A DNA stretch of 64,000 nt from WVYX01 sp039592335 (GCA_039592335.1 JBDHBX010000002.1:136738-200737); one strand, 5' to 3'; shown: positions 37,772 through 46,048, counted from the first letter of the stretch. Numbers and translations are program-made. The notes: generated from the sequence alone by a model not told the origin.

Positions 37772-39106
37772 ATGTTCGGGACCCTGTCGGAAAACCTCAG
37801 CGCGGCCCTGAAGAACCTCACGGGCCGCGGCGTGCTCACGGAGCAGGACGTCAAGGACGGGCTCCGGGAGATCCGACGGGTGCTCCTCGAGGCCGACGTC
37901 AGCTACGAGCTCACGCGGACCTTCATGGAGCGGGTCCGGGAGCGGGCGGTCGGGCTGCACCTGGTCAAGGCGGTGAGTCCCGGCCAGCAGCTCGTGAAGA
38001 TCGTGCACGACGAGCTGGTGGCGCTGCTGGGTGAGAAGAAGGCGCCGCTCCACTTCGCGTCGGTGCCGCCCACGGTGGTCCTGCTGGTCGGCCTCCAGGG
38101 ATCGGGCAAGACGACGACCGGGGCCAAGCTGGCGGCCCGCCTCAAGCGGGAGCAGAAGGCCCCATTCCTGCTGGCGGCCGATATCTACCGCCCGGCGGCC
38201 GAGGAGCAGCTGCGGCAGCTCGGCGAGCGGGTGGACGTCCCGGTCTTCGGGCCCAGCGACGTGGCCGATGCGAGCGACGTGCCGCGGCTGGTGCAGGCGG
38301 GTGTGGAGGCGGCCGGCCGGGCTCGGGCGCGCACGGTGCTGGTGGACACGGCCGGACGGCTGCAGATCGACGACGAGATGATGGCCGAGCTGGCCCGGCT
38401 CAAGGATGTGGTGGCGCCGCTCGAGATCCTGCTGGTGGCCGATGCCATGACGGGGCAGGATGCGGTGCGAATCGCAGCGGGGTTCCACGAGACCCTGGGG
38501 ATCACGGGGGTGATCCTCACCAAGCTCGACGGCGACGCGCGCGGTGGCGCGGCGCTGTCGATCTACGGGGTGACCGGCGCGCCGATCAAGTACGTCGGTG
38601 TGGGTGAGGGGATCGAGGCCCTGGAGCTGTTCGACCCCGCGCGGATGGCCGGTCGCATCCTGCAGCATGGCGACGTCGTGGGCCTGGTGGAGAAGGCCCA
38701 GCAGGCCATGAAGGTCGACGACGCCGAACGGCTGGCCAAGAAGGCGACGTCGAAGAAGGGGATGGACCTCGAGGACTTCCTCGTGGCCATGAAGCAGATC
38801 CAGAAGATGGGCCCGCTCGAGGGGCTCGTGGGGCTGCTCCCGGGGATGAATGCCAAGGTGCTGAAACAGGCCAGGGCCGATCCCCGCCGCTTGAAGCACG
38901 TGGAGGCGATCATCCTGTCGATGACGTCTGAGGAGCGGCGCCAGCCGAAGGTGCTGAACGGGTCGCGCCGCGCCCGCGTTGCGAAGGGCTCGGGCCGATC
39001 GGTCCAGGAAGTGAACGCGCTGCTCAAGCAGTTCGAGCAGATGCGCAAGATGATGAAAGGCGTGGGCCGCGTGGGTCCACAGATGTTGATGCAGCTACCA
39101 AGGTAA
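37772..39106 (+). CDS. ffh: Signal recognition particle protein Ffh
   Basis: 444-residue SRP54-family GTPase that targets nascent membrane proteins to FtsY and the Sec translocon. The N domain is followed by the G domain with the P loop GLQGSGKTTTGAKLA, DTAGRLQIDDEMM (G3) and TKLDGDARGG (G4 and G5 region). The methionine-rich M domain occupies about the last 130 residues (EQMRKMMKGVG at the end), which binds SRP RNA and signal peptides. ATG 37772 begins MFGTLSENLS, the normal family start; a longer open frame upstream is spurious. It opens the conserved ffh-rpsP-rimM-trmD-rplS operon. Confidence 0.97.
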   Translation: MFGTLSENLSAALKNLTGRGVLTEQDVKDGLREIRRVLLEADVSYELTRTFMERVRERAVGLHLVKAVSPGQQLVKIVHDELVALLGEKKAPLHFASVPPTVVLLVGLQGSGKTTTGAKLAARLKREQKAPFLLAADIYRPAAEEQLRQLGERVDVPVFGPSDVADASDVPRLVQAGVEAAGRARARTVLVDTAGRLQIDDEMMAELARLKDVVAPLEILLVADAMTGQDAVRIAAGFHETLGITGVILTKLDGDARGGAALSIYGVTGAPIKYVGVGEGIEALELFDPARMAGRILQHGDVVGLVEKAQQAMKVDDAERLAKKATSKKGMDLEDFLVAMKQIQKMGPLEGLVGLLPGMNAKVLKQARADPRRLKHVEAIILSMTSEERRQPKVLNGSRRARVAKGSGRSVQEVNALLKQFEQMRKMMKGVGRVGPQMLMQLPR

Positions 39107-39111
39107 AGGAT

Positions 39112-39372
39112 ATGGCGACACGCATTCGGTTGCGCAGGGTCGGCCGCAAGAAGCAGCCCGAGTACCGCATCGTCGTAGCGGAGTCCGAGAAGGCCCGCGA
39201 CGGACGGGTGGTGGAGACGCTCGGGCACTACAATCCGCGGACCGAGCCGGTGACGATCACGGTGGACGCGGAGAAAGCGCGGGCCTGGTTGGCCAAGGGT
39301 GCGAAGCCCTCGGACACCGTGCGCTCGCTGCTGAAGCAGGCCGGCGTCTTCAACGCGCCCGCCAGCAGCTGA
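39112..39372 (+). CDS. rpsP: 30S ribosomal protein S16
   Basis: 86 residues beginning ATRIRLRRVGRKKQPEYRIV, the nearly invariant S16 start, with LGHYNPRTEP and a C-terminal region typical of the family. It assembles early into the 30S subunit. AAGG lies about 8 bases upstream of the ATG. It follows ffh by 5 bases and precedes rimM by 7, the common operon arrangement. Confidence 0.98.
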   Translation: MATRIRLRRVGRKKQPEYRIVVAESEKARDGRVVETLGHYNPRTEPVTITVDAEKARAWLAKGAKPSDTVRSLLKQAGVFNAPASS

Positions 39373-39379
39373 GCGGGCC

Positions 39380-39904
39380 GTGGGCGGCGCGTACCTGGCG
39401 GTCGCGCGCGTCCGCAAGCCGCACGGGCTGAAGGGCGAGGTGGTGGCGTGGGTGCTCACCGACGAGCCCGAGCGGGTGTTTGCCGCTGGGCAGCAGCTCG
39501 TGCCGGTGGATGAGTCGGGGACCCCGATCGGCGTCCCGCTCACCATCGAGCGAAGCCGGCCGTATCATCGGCAGTGGCTGCTGAAATTCGAGGCGGTGGA
39601 GGACCGCACCACTCTGGAGGGCTGGCGGCAGCGCCTCCTGGGCATGCCGCAGGATCAGTTGGAGCCGCCCGGCGACGGTGAGCTCTACCTGCATGAGGTG
39701 CCGGGCGCCGGCGTCCTCGTGGGCGGGCGCGAGGTCGGCAAGGCGACTGGCCTCGTGGAGACGCCGGGCGGTGGAATGCTGCTCGGAGTGGAGATCGGGG
39801 GCCGGGAGGTGTTCGTCCCGTTCCGCCGACCGATCGTGAAGCGGGTCGACCGGGCCGCGAAGGTGATTGAGCTGGATCCGCCCGAAGGGCTGTTGGAGCT
39901 CTAG
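39380..39904 (+). CDS. rimM: Ribosome maturation factor RimM
   Basis: 174 residues from GTG 39380. It helps assemble the 30S head with S19. The N-terminal barrel starts LAVARVRKPHGLKGEVVAWV, the family hallmark, and the C-terminal PRC-barrel-like half has GKATGLVETPGGGMLL and VFVPFRRPIVKRVDRAAKVI. Length is normal. It ends directly against the trmD start with no spacer, so translation is coupled. Confidence 0.95.
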   Translation: MGGAYLAVARVRKPHGLKGEVVAWVLTDEPERVFAAGQQLVPVDESGTPIGVPLTIERSRPYHRQWLLKFEAVEDRTTLEGWRQRLLGMPQDQLEPPGDGELYLHEVPGAGVLVGGREVGKATGLVETPGGGMLLGVEIGGREVFVPFRRPIVKRVDRAAKVIELDPPEGLLEL

Positions 39905-40510
39905 GTGCTCCGGATCAACGTGGTAACGCTGTTCCCGGAGCTGTTCGATGCACCGGTGCGCACGAGCATCCTGGGCCGGGCGGCCGAGGAGGGGCTGGTC
40001 GAGATCCGGGTCGTGGATCTGCGGGAGTACACCCATGACCGGCACCGGACCGTCGACGACACGCCCTACGGCGGTGGGGCCGGGATGGTGCTCAAGCCCG
40101 AGCCCTTCTTCGAGGCGCTCGACGACCTCGAGGTCGGGCCGCCGGTGGTGCTGCTCTCGGCGCGCGGACGGCCTCTAACGCATGACGATGTGGTGCGGTA
40201 CGGGTTGGGTGAGGAGCTGGTACTCTCGGGAGGCGAGTTCGCGGCACTGTGCGTCGTGGACGCGGTGGCGCGGCTCCTGCCCGGGGCGCTGGGCGATCAT
40301 GAGTCAGCGGCAAGCGACTCGTTCTACGAGGGGCTGCTGAGCCCGCCCAGCTATACACGGCCCGCCGAGTTCCGAGGGATGGCGGTGCCCGAGGTGCTCC
40401 TGAGCGGTGACCACGAGAAGATTGCCGCCTGGCGGCAGGCCCAGGCGGAGGAGCTTACACGAAGGCGGCGGCCCGATCTGTGGGCCCGGTACGAAGCCGA
40501 GAACGGGTAG
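39905..40510 (+). CDS. trmD: tRNA (guanine-N1)-methyltransferase TrmD, internally deleted
   Basis: Recognisable TrmD, which makes m1G37 in tRNAs, but only 201 residues against a usual 230-250. The N-terminal part is intact (INVVTLFPELFDA, THDRHRTVDDTPYGGGAGMV, LLSARGRPLT), as are the C-terminal blocks with the catalytic aspartate in SDSFYEGLLS (D138). The segment between them that should carry CGRYEGxDxR and the IGDYVL stretch is missing: the sequence runs EELVL directly into SGGEFAAL at about residues 104-112 (bases near 40217-40235). That removes part of the trefoil-knot SAM site. The frame is kept. Start is GTG 39905. Confidence 0.92.
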   Translation: MLRINVVTLFPELFDAPVRTSILGRAAEEGLVEIRVVDLREYTHDRHRTVDDTPYGGGAGMVLKPEPFFEALDDLEVGPPVVLLSARGRPLTHDDVVRYGLGEELVLSGGEFAALCVVDAVARLLPGALGDHESAASDSFYEGLLSPPSYTRPAEFRGMAVPEVLLSGDHEKIAAWRQAQAEELTRRRRPDLWARYEAENG

Positions 40511-40520
40511 AGGTAGGAGC

Positions 40521-40868
40521 ATGAAACGACTGGAAGAGGTCCAGCGCGAGGGTCTCCGCGACGATTTCCCGGATTTCCGTCCGGGCGACACGGTTCGTAT
40601 CTCCGTGCGCGTGCGCGAGGGAGACAAGCAGCGGCTGCAGGCGTTCGAGGGCGTCTGCATCGGGCGCCGGGGCGCGGGGATGAGCGAGACGTTCACCGTC
40701 CGCAAGGTCTCCGGAGGTGTCGGCGTCGAGCGGGTGTTCCCGCTCCATTCGCCCACCGTGGCCGGCATCAAGGTGGTGCGGCCTGGCCGGGTGCGCCGCG
40801 CCAAGCTGTATTACCTCCGCAAGCTCTCGGGCAAGGCCGCGCGCATTCGGGAGCGGCAAGAGCCCTGA
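40521..40868 (+). CDS. rplS: 50S ribosomal protein L19
   Basis: 115 residues from ATG 40521 with a TAGGAG ribosome site. L19 signatures are DFRPGDTVRISVRVREGDKQ, then FEGVCIGRRGAGMSETFTVR and GVGVERVFPLHSP, with the basic C-terminal RRAKLYYLRKLSGKAARI. It lies at the 30S-50S interface of the ribosome. It is 10 bases after trmD and its stop abuts the rnhB start. Confidence 0.97.
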   Translation: MKRLEEVQREGLRDDFPDFRPGDTVRISVRVREGDKQRLQAFEGVCIGRRGAGMSETFTVRKVSGGVGVERVFPLHSPTVAGIKVVRPGRVRRAKLYYLRKLSGKAARIRERQEP

Positions 40869-41498
40869 GTGCCCGACCCGACGCTTGAGCGCGAATCCGC
40901 GCTCTGGGCGAAGGGCTTCGCGTTCGTTGCCGGTCTGGATGAGGTGGGCCGCGGTCCCCTCGCCGGACCGGTAGTGGCCGCAGCGGTGGTCTTCCCCCCG
41001 GGCCAGAGCCCGATCGAAGGTCTCAAAGACTCCAAGCTGATGACTCCCGCCGAGCGCGAGCGCGTCGCCGCCGAAGTGCGCGTCGCCGCCCGCGCGTGGG
41101 CCGTGGGCGCGGCTTCGGTGCGGGAGATCGATCGCATCAACATCCGGCGTGCCAGCGCGCTGGCCATGCGCCGCGCGCTCGACCGTCTCGACATCATTCC
41201 CGACCACATTCTGATCGACGGCACGCCCCTCCCGGAGCTGGGCACCGCGCACGAGCCGGTCGTGGGGGGGGACAGCATCTGTCAGTCGGTCTCGGCCGCC
41301 GCCGTCCTCGCGAAGTGCGTGCGCGATCGCCTCATGGAGCGGTTGGCACCGCGTTACCCGCAGTTTCACTGGGAGGCGAACAAGGGGTACGCCACCGCCG
41401 AGCACCTGGCGGCGCTCAAGCTGTGCCCGCCCACCCGGCACCACCGGGTGAGCTTCTCACCCATGGCTCAGTTGGAGTTGCTGGAGGGGGCGGGGTAG
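40869..41498 (+). CDS. rnhB: Ribonuclease HII
   Basis: 209 residues from GTG 40869, directly after the rplS stop. It nicks RNA in RNA-DNA hybrids and removes misincorporated ribonucleotides. The active-site block GLDEVGRGPLAGPVVAAAV carries the first catalytic Asp and Glu; LIDGTPLPEL and VVGGDSICQSVSAAAVLAKC supply the later acidic residues. It ends the translation operon. A 7-bp stem that includes its stop codon (41496-41502 with 41509-41515) is a weak terminator candidate. The gap to 41712 shows no supported gene. Confidence 0.96.
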   Translation: MPDPTLERESALWAKGFAFVAGLDEVGRGPLAGPVVAAAVVFPPGQSPIEGLKDSKLMTPAERERVAAEVRVAARAWAVGAASVREIDRINIRRASALAMRRALDRLDIIPDHILIDGTPLPELGTAHEPVVGGDSICQSVSAAAVLAKCVRDRLMERLAPRYPQFHWEANKGYATAEHLAALKLCPPTRHHRVSFSPMAQLELLEGAG

Positions 41499-41712
41499 CT
41501 CGGCGGCGCGAGCTAACCGCTCGGCCGGGGTTCTACCTGCGCGAACTGGCACTCGCCATGAGGCGCGGTGAGACCACCCGCATCGACGAGGTAAGGCCGT
41601 TCCTCCGCGACCGCTACTTGCTGCCAGTCAGTGCTCGTGAGGTTCGCTCCGGTAGGACCCCTGCCTCGTGGTAACCGGGCCTGCGGTCTGTTCCCGCTCC
41701 CCCAGCAGCCGG

Positions 41713-42702
41713 TTAGCCCTTCAGCGCGTCCGCGCGCTCCCGCATCGCTTCCGCTCGGGTCGTGGCACCGAGGCTGTCGAACCCCCGAGCCGCTGCCGCG
41801 AATGCGGTGCGGGCCTGTGCTGCGCGACCGGTCTTGCCGTAGAGCTCACCGAGCTCCCGCTGCGCCTCGGCCACGGTCCACGGATGCTGTACGCGCTCGG
41901 CGATCGCGAGCGCCCGCCGCCCCACTTCCTCGGCCTGGTCGAACGTCCCGGTGCGCCGCGCGATGATGGAGAGGATGCGTGACGCTTCTGCCTCGCCCAG
42001 CAAATCGTCGTTGCTGGTCGCCAGCGCGAGGGCACGCTCGGCTTGGGCCCGAGCCAGCTCGACGTCCCCCAGCTCGACGTAGGCATCGGCTCGCGCCGCG
42101 AGCGCCTGACCGAGGATTCGCGGATCTTCCGCCAGCTCGGCGGATCTCACCGCGTGCTCTCCCGCATCCCTGGCGCCTTCCAGATCCCCGAACTCGCGCA
42201 ACACGATGGTCGTGTTGAGCCACGCCTCCGCGAGACCCTTCCACGATTCGATTCTGCCGAACGTCGCCGTGGCCAGTCGGTAGAAGCTGAGCGCGGTCAC
42301 GTAATGGGCCAGGTAGTACGCGACGTTGCCCAGGTTGTTGGCGCAGCGCGCGGTCATGAGATCGTCGGCCAGCTCGTCGGCCAGTCCCATGGCGCGGGAG
42401 AATCCTCGCTCGGCGTCGGGCAGGCTGCCCACGGCGAAGGCTCCGGCCGCCGCCACGTTCTCCGCGCGCATCTCTCCGTCCGTGTCACCCACGGAGCGGT
42501 AGCCGTCCCGCGCCTGGACGGCGGCGCTGCGGCTGCGGGCGAAGTCCCCGAGGCGCCACGCAGCCATGGCCGCGAGCAGCTGCCATTCGGGCGAGCTGCG
42601 CACCGCTTCCGTCGAGCGCTGCAGCTCGTCCCATGCCTCGCGGAACCGGCCCGCGTGCACCGCGCGTCGCGCGTCGCGCAGGGGGTCGTTGTGGGTCGTC
42701 AT
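41713..42702 (-). CDS. Tetratricopeptide-repeat protein
   Basis: 329 residues, wholly alpha-helical and without a signal peptide or membrane segment, so cytosolic. TPR-like 34-40-residue units are visible, for example DPRILGQALAARADAYVELG, DDLMTARCANNLGNVAYYLA and HPWTVAEAQRELGELYGKTG. Its start overlaps the end of the sigma-54 activator gene by 4 bases (ATGA), so the two are translated together. TPR solenoids commonly mediate protein contacts, so it may act as the activator's sensor or partner; this is inference. Confidence 0.88.
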   Translation of the reverse strand: MTTHNDPLRDARRAVHAGRFREAWDELQRSTEAVRSSPEWQLLAAMAAWRLGDFARSRSAAVQARDGYRSVGDTDGEMRAENVAAAGAFAVGSLPDAERGFSRAMGLADELADDLMTARCANNLGNVAYYLAHYVTALSFYRLATATFGRIESWKGLAEAWLNTTIVLREFGDLEGARDAGEHAVRSAELAEDPRILGQALAARADAYVELGDVELARAQAERALALATSNDDLLGEAEASRILSIIARRTGTFDQAEEVGRRALAIAERVQHPWTVAEAQRELGELYGKTGRAAQARTAFAAAARGFDSLGATTRAEAMRERADALKG

Positions 42703-44027
42703 GCCTCGTCCTCGCCGCGCTCGAGCAGCCGCTGCAGCCTCGACCGGGAGATGCCGAGCTGGCGAGCCGCGGCGCTCTTGTTGTCGCCGTGCTGCGCCAG
42801 CGCGGCGCGCACGGCGGCGACCTGGATCTCGTACAGGGTGGCCGGGAAGGGAATCGCGCCTCCCTCCCGTGCGGGCCGCGCTCGGGAGATCAGGTGCTCG
42901 GGATCGAGCGTTCCAGGCTCGGACAGGAGCAGCGCGCGCTCCACGGCGTGCCGCAGCTCGCGCACGTTGCCGGGCCAGGTGTGGCCGCGCAACATCTCGC
43001 GCACTTCGTTACTGAGCGCCGGAACCGGGAGGGCGTAGCGGGTGGCCAGCGTGGTCGCGAAGTGCTCGGCCAGCACGTCGATATCGTCGACACGCTCCCG
43101 CAGCGGCGGGAGTGTGAGCGATACCACGTTCAGCCGGTAGAAGAGATCCTCCCGAAACTGCCCGTCCTCGACGGCCGCGGCGAGGTCCACGTGGCTGGCG
43201 GCCATGATGCGCACGTCCATCTCACGGCTCTGGGTGCCGCCGACGCGGCGGATGCGGCGGTCCTCGAGCGCGCGCAGCAGCTTCCCCTGGAGCGACAGCG
43301 GCAGATGTCCGACCTCGTCGAGGAACAAGGTGCCGGCGTTGGCCTCCTCGAACAGACCGGGCTTGGCGGCGTGCGCGTCGGTGAAGGCGCCACGCTCGTG
43401 CCCGAACAGCTCGCTCTCCATGAGCTCGGTCGGGATGGCGGCGCAGTTCACGGCCACGAACGACCGGCCACCGCGGGGTCCGCCGTCGTGCAGCGCCCGC
43501 GCGAGCAGTTCCTTCCCGGTGCCCGTTTCGCCTCGGATGAGCACGGTCACGTTGTCGTGGGGCAGCACCCGCCTGGCGTCCTCGAGTGTGGCCTGCAGCG
43601 TGCCGCTCTGGCCCCGCAGGCTCTCGAAGGGGTCGGACGGGGGCGTAATGGGACCCGAGGGTCGCTCGCGTTCCCGGGCGGTCTCGGCTCGCGCCGTGAT
43701 CGACCGCCGCAGCAGGTCGAGGTCCCCCGGGAGCGCGAAGTAGTCGGTCGCCCCCCGGCGCACGGCCTCGACCGCGAAGCGGTGAGACGGGTTGGCGCCG
43801 ACGACGTACACGGGTGGTCCGTTCGTGTGGGGAATCGTCGGGAGCGCGTCGAGCGCCCGGTCCTCCTCGCCGCCGGCCGCCACGAGCACGGCCACCGTCC
43901 CGGGAGCCGGGGCGTCACCCGGCGCGAGCGGCACCAGGTCGAGCCGTAGCTCCTCCGCCAACTCGCTCCAGGCGCTGCGGAACGAGTCGGACAGCTCGAT
44001 GAGGGCGAGTGCCGGACGCACGCTCAC
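42699..44027 (-). CDS. Sigma-54-dependent transcriptional activator
   Basis: 442 residues. The N-terminal 110 residues look like a degenerate receiver (AVEAVRRGATDYFALPGDLD resembles the end of a REC domain) but the usual phosphoacceptor region is not evident. The AAA+ domain has Walker A GETGTGKE (166-173), Walker B LFLDEVGHLPL, and the sigma-54-contact loop reads GAFTDA (213-218) rather than GAFTGA. A Fis-type helix-turn-helix closes the protein (NKSAAARQLGISRSRLQRLL). It lies 6 bases after a lipoprotein gene and overlaps the TPR gene downstream. Confidence 0.93.
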   Translation of the reverse strand: MSVRPALALIELSDSFRSAWSELAEELRLDLVPLAPGDAPAPGTVAVLVAAGGEEDRALDALPTIPHTNGPPVYVVGANPSHRFAVEAVRRGATDYFALPGDLDLLRRSITARAETARERERPSGPITPPSDPFESLRGQSGTLQATLEDARRVLPHDNVTVLIRGETGTGKELLARALHDGGPRGGRSFVAVNCAAIPTELMESELFGHERGAFTDAHAAKPGLFEEANAGTLFLDEVGHLPLSLQGKLLRALEDRRIRRVGGTQSREMDVRIMAASHVDLAAAVEDGQFREDLFYRLNVVSLTLPPLRERVDDIDVLAEHFATTLATRYALPVPALSNEVREMLRGHTWPGNVRELRHAVERALLLSEPGTLDPEHLISRARPAREGGAIPFPATLYEIQVAAVRAALAQHGDNKSAAARQLGISRSRLQRLLERGEDEA

Positions 44028-44033
44028 TGGCGG

Positions 44034-44804
44034 CTAGCCCTCGTCGAGCTCGTCTCCGTCGCGGTCCTCGTCCTCGAAGGCCTTGAAGGAGTCCTTGATG
44101 TTTTCCTTCACTTCGCTCTCGTTCTGCCCGCCCGTGTTGGCCGTGGCCGGGTCGATGAGCGCTCCGCCGGCGGAGCGGAACCAGGTGGAGACGTCCACGC
44201 GCACAGTCACGTTGGTGGCGGCCATTTCATCTACCACCATCGGCGGCGCGAGGCTCAACTCCTGCTCCACGTCCAGATCGGTCTCGAACGTGAACGCCTG
44301 TCGGTTGTACGTCCCCTGCACCCGAATGCTCAGCTCGTCGAACTCCGGATGCGCCTGCAGGAAAGCCGCGTCTGTGGGGTCTCCGCCGCTCACCTTGTGC
44401 ACCTCGAAGTCGATGCGCGAGTAGCTGCCCGTGGGCGCGTCGATCGCGAACGTCGAGTCCGCTCCGGGGCTGAGGGGGAGGTCGACCAAAACCGGGCCCA
44501 CTTCGATCTCCTCGCAGCCTTCGGGCTCGGGCTCCACGTCACAGTCGGCGGTCTCCGCCCGCTTGAGCTCGATCTCGCGCAGGACGACCTGGACGCTGGT
44601 GAAGATCAGCGTGTCGGTCCCGACCACGAGTGTGTCGTCCATGGCCGCCGCGCGGCTGAACGACGGCGCCGCCGGCGTGCCAGCGGTCGGACTCTGGGTG
44701 GCGAATGACACGGCCACGCCACCGCGGAGTGCTACTTCGGTTGGGTCGCTGCACCCGGCGAGGGTCGCGGCTCCGAGCATCAACAGGTACCACACCTTCT
44801 TCAT
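44034..44804 (-). CDS. Lipoprotein, paralogue of 44940-45698 (DUF4382-like)
   Basis: 256 residues with a lipobox at C18 (TLAGC). The mature part is beta-rich and Glu/Asp-rich: VQVVLREIELKRAETADCDV, PTGSYSRIDFEVHKVSG, TFETDLDVEQEL. This layout resembles DUF4382-type surface proteins, but I hold the assignment loosely. The C-terminus is acidic with a calcium-loop-like DEDRDGDELDEG. Two cysteines bracket a PEPEG turn. It is just upstream of the sigma-54 activator on the same strand, and a paralogue lies immediately upstream. Confidence 0.78.
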   Translation of the reverse strand: MKKVWYLLMLGAATLAGCSDPTEVALRGGVAVSFATQSPTAGTPAAPSFSRAAAMDDTLVVGTDTLIFTSVQVVLREIELKRAETADCDVEPEPEGCEEIEVGPVLVDLPLSPGADSTFAIDAPTGSYSRIDFEVHKVSGGDPTDAAFLQAHPEFDELSIRVQGTYNRQAFTFETDLDVEQELSLAPPMVVDEMAATNVTVRVDVSTWFRSAGGALIDPATANTGGQNESEVKENIKDSFKAFEDEDRDGDELDEG

Positions 44805-44897
44805 TGCATGCCTCCCCCGCTGGGGATCGGTGATCCATCAATGTATCAGCTATCAGCGCGGTGTCCGACGTTGGAGCGCCGGGCGCCGCGAGGGCCG

Positions 44898-44927
44898 GCG
44901 GGGCCCGGCGCGGAGGCCGGGCCCCGC
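44898..44927 (-). terminator. GC-rich terminator hairpin between the paralogous lipoproteins
   Basis: A perfect 12-bp all-G/C inverted repeat (44898-44909 with 44916-44927) and a 6-base loop, starting 13 bases past the stop of the upstream lipoprotein gene on the minus strand. No T tract is visible. Confidence 0.65.
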
Positions 44928-44939
44928 GGCCGCGTGCAA

Positions 44940-45698
44940 CTACGAGATGTCCGGCTCGCCATCGCTGTCGTGGTCCTCGAACGCCTCGGTGGACTGCTTG
45001 ATGTTTTCCTTGATCAGGCTCTCGTGCTGGCCGCCCTTGTTGCCGTCCTGCGGGTTGACCAGGTTGCCAGAGCCGTCGCGGAACCAGGCGTCGACGTCCA
45101 ACAGGACGGTGACGTTCGCCGAACTGGTGGTCTCGTCCACGATCAGAGGCGTTGGGAAGTCGAACTCCTGCTCCACGTCCAGGTCGTTCTCATACGTGAA
45201 CGGCTGGCCGTTGAACGACCCCTGCACGCGGATGCTCTTGTCCATCAGATCCGAATGCGCGCTGAGGAACGCCGCGGGATCGTCGCCCGTCACCTTGTGG
45301 ATCTCGAACTCGATCTCGTCGTACATTCCCGGGTCAACCGGGATCGCGAACTTCTGCTCCACCTGTCCGTCCAGCACCAGATCGAGCACTAGGGGCCCGG
45401 CCTCGAACTTTTCGCAGCCGTCAGGCTCGGGCTCCACGTCGCAATCGACTACCTCGACGCGTTGGAGCTCGATCTCGCGCAGCACCACCTCGACCCTGTC
45501 GAGCGTGAGCGTGTTGCTCGAGCCGTCGGTCAGGTCGATGGCCGCTGCCGACAGGAAGAGCCCTGGGGCGGCCGGCGCCGGACCTGCAGAGCCGGTGGTG
45601 AAGGAGAGTGATACCGTCCCCGGCTGACCCGGGGCGGTGCTGTCACTACAGGCCGCGACGAGCAGGGCGGCCACGAGGGTGAGAGCGATGCGCTTCAT
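44940..45698 (-). CDS. Lipoprotein, paralogue of 44034-44804 (DUF4382-like)
   Basis: 252 residues with a lipobox at C16 (LVAAC). It aligns along its full length with the neighbouring lipoprotein: VEVVLREIELQRVEVVDCDV, PGMYDEIEFEIHKVTG and TYENDLDVEQEF occur in the same order, and the two share the CDVEPEP segment and an acidic, calcium-loop-like tail (FEDHDSDGEPDIS). Tandem duplication is clear. The copies have diverged strongly between motifs, so the duplication is old. A terminator separates them, so each may be regulated on its own. Confidence 0.78.
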   Translation of the reverse strand: MKRIALTLVAALLVAACSDSTAPGQPGTVSLSFTTGSAGPAPAAPGLFLSAAAIDLTDGSSNTLTLDRVEVVLREIELQRVEVVDCDVEPEPDGCEKFEAGPLVLDLVLDGQVEQKFAIPVDPGMYDEIEFEIHKVTGDDPAAFLSAHSDLMDKSIRVQGSFNGQPFTYENDLDVEQEFDFPTPLIVDETTSSANVTVLLDVDAWFRDGSGNLVNPQDGNKGGQHESLIKENIKQSTEAFEDHDSDGEPDIS

Positions 45699-45870
45699 GT
45701 GCTCCTCCTGTCGGAACAGATCCGTGTGGTAACCTCGGCGGGCCGTCGTGCCGCCGCTGCCGACAGGAAGTGCAATCCCGGTGCCACACTGGCATCGTCC
45801 CTCCCTCCCCGGAAGTCATAACGCCGTCGCGAGTTACTGGGGCGTGACGTCGCTCACGTCTGGGAGAGGT

Positions 45871-45952
45871 GGTATGAAACGGGGCAGGGTGATACGAAAC
45901 GGGGCAGCGCTCTCGGGGGCCTCACTGGGGGTCGGCGAGCGCGCCGACCCCC
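45871..45952. repeat. Repeat and hairpin in the 350-base gap 45699-46048
   Basis: This gap between the lipoprotein gene (start side) and the SWIB gene (end side) holds two structures. A GAAACGGGGCAG unit occurs at 45876-45887 and again at 45896-45907, a 20-base period with similar flanks. A perfect 11-bp hairpin with a 4-base loop lies at 45927-45937/45942-45952 and may terminate SWIB transcription. No supported gene is seen in the gap. Confidence 0.55.
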
Positions 45953-46048
45953 CAATGCGGGGCTGGTACTTCGGTTGTACTGCGGTGCTACATCACTGCG
46001 GTACCAACTTCATCCATTCCACTGCACGTGAGGTGGTGAGGCTCTGAG

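Noticed and set aside
41560..41674. Short frame after rnhB (MRRGETTRIDEVRPFLRDRY and 18 more residues)
   Set aside because: No ribosome site, no family match by eye, and only 38 codons; the open frame continues from rnhB in another register. I leave the gap unannotated.
45748..46047. A 99-codon frame in the gap before the SWIB gene
   Set aside because: Composition is unlike neighbours, there is no ribosome site, and it runs through the hairpin and short repeats.
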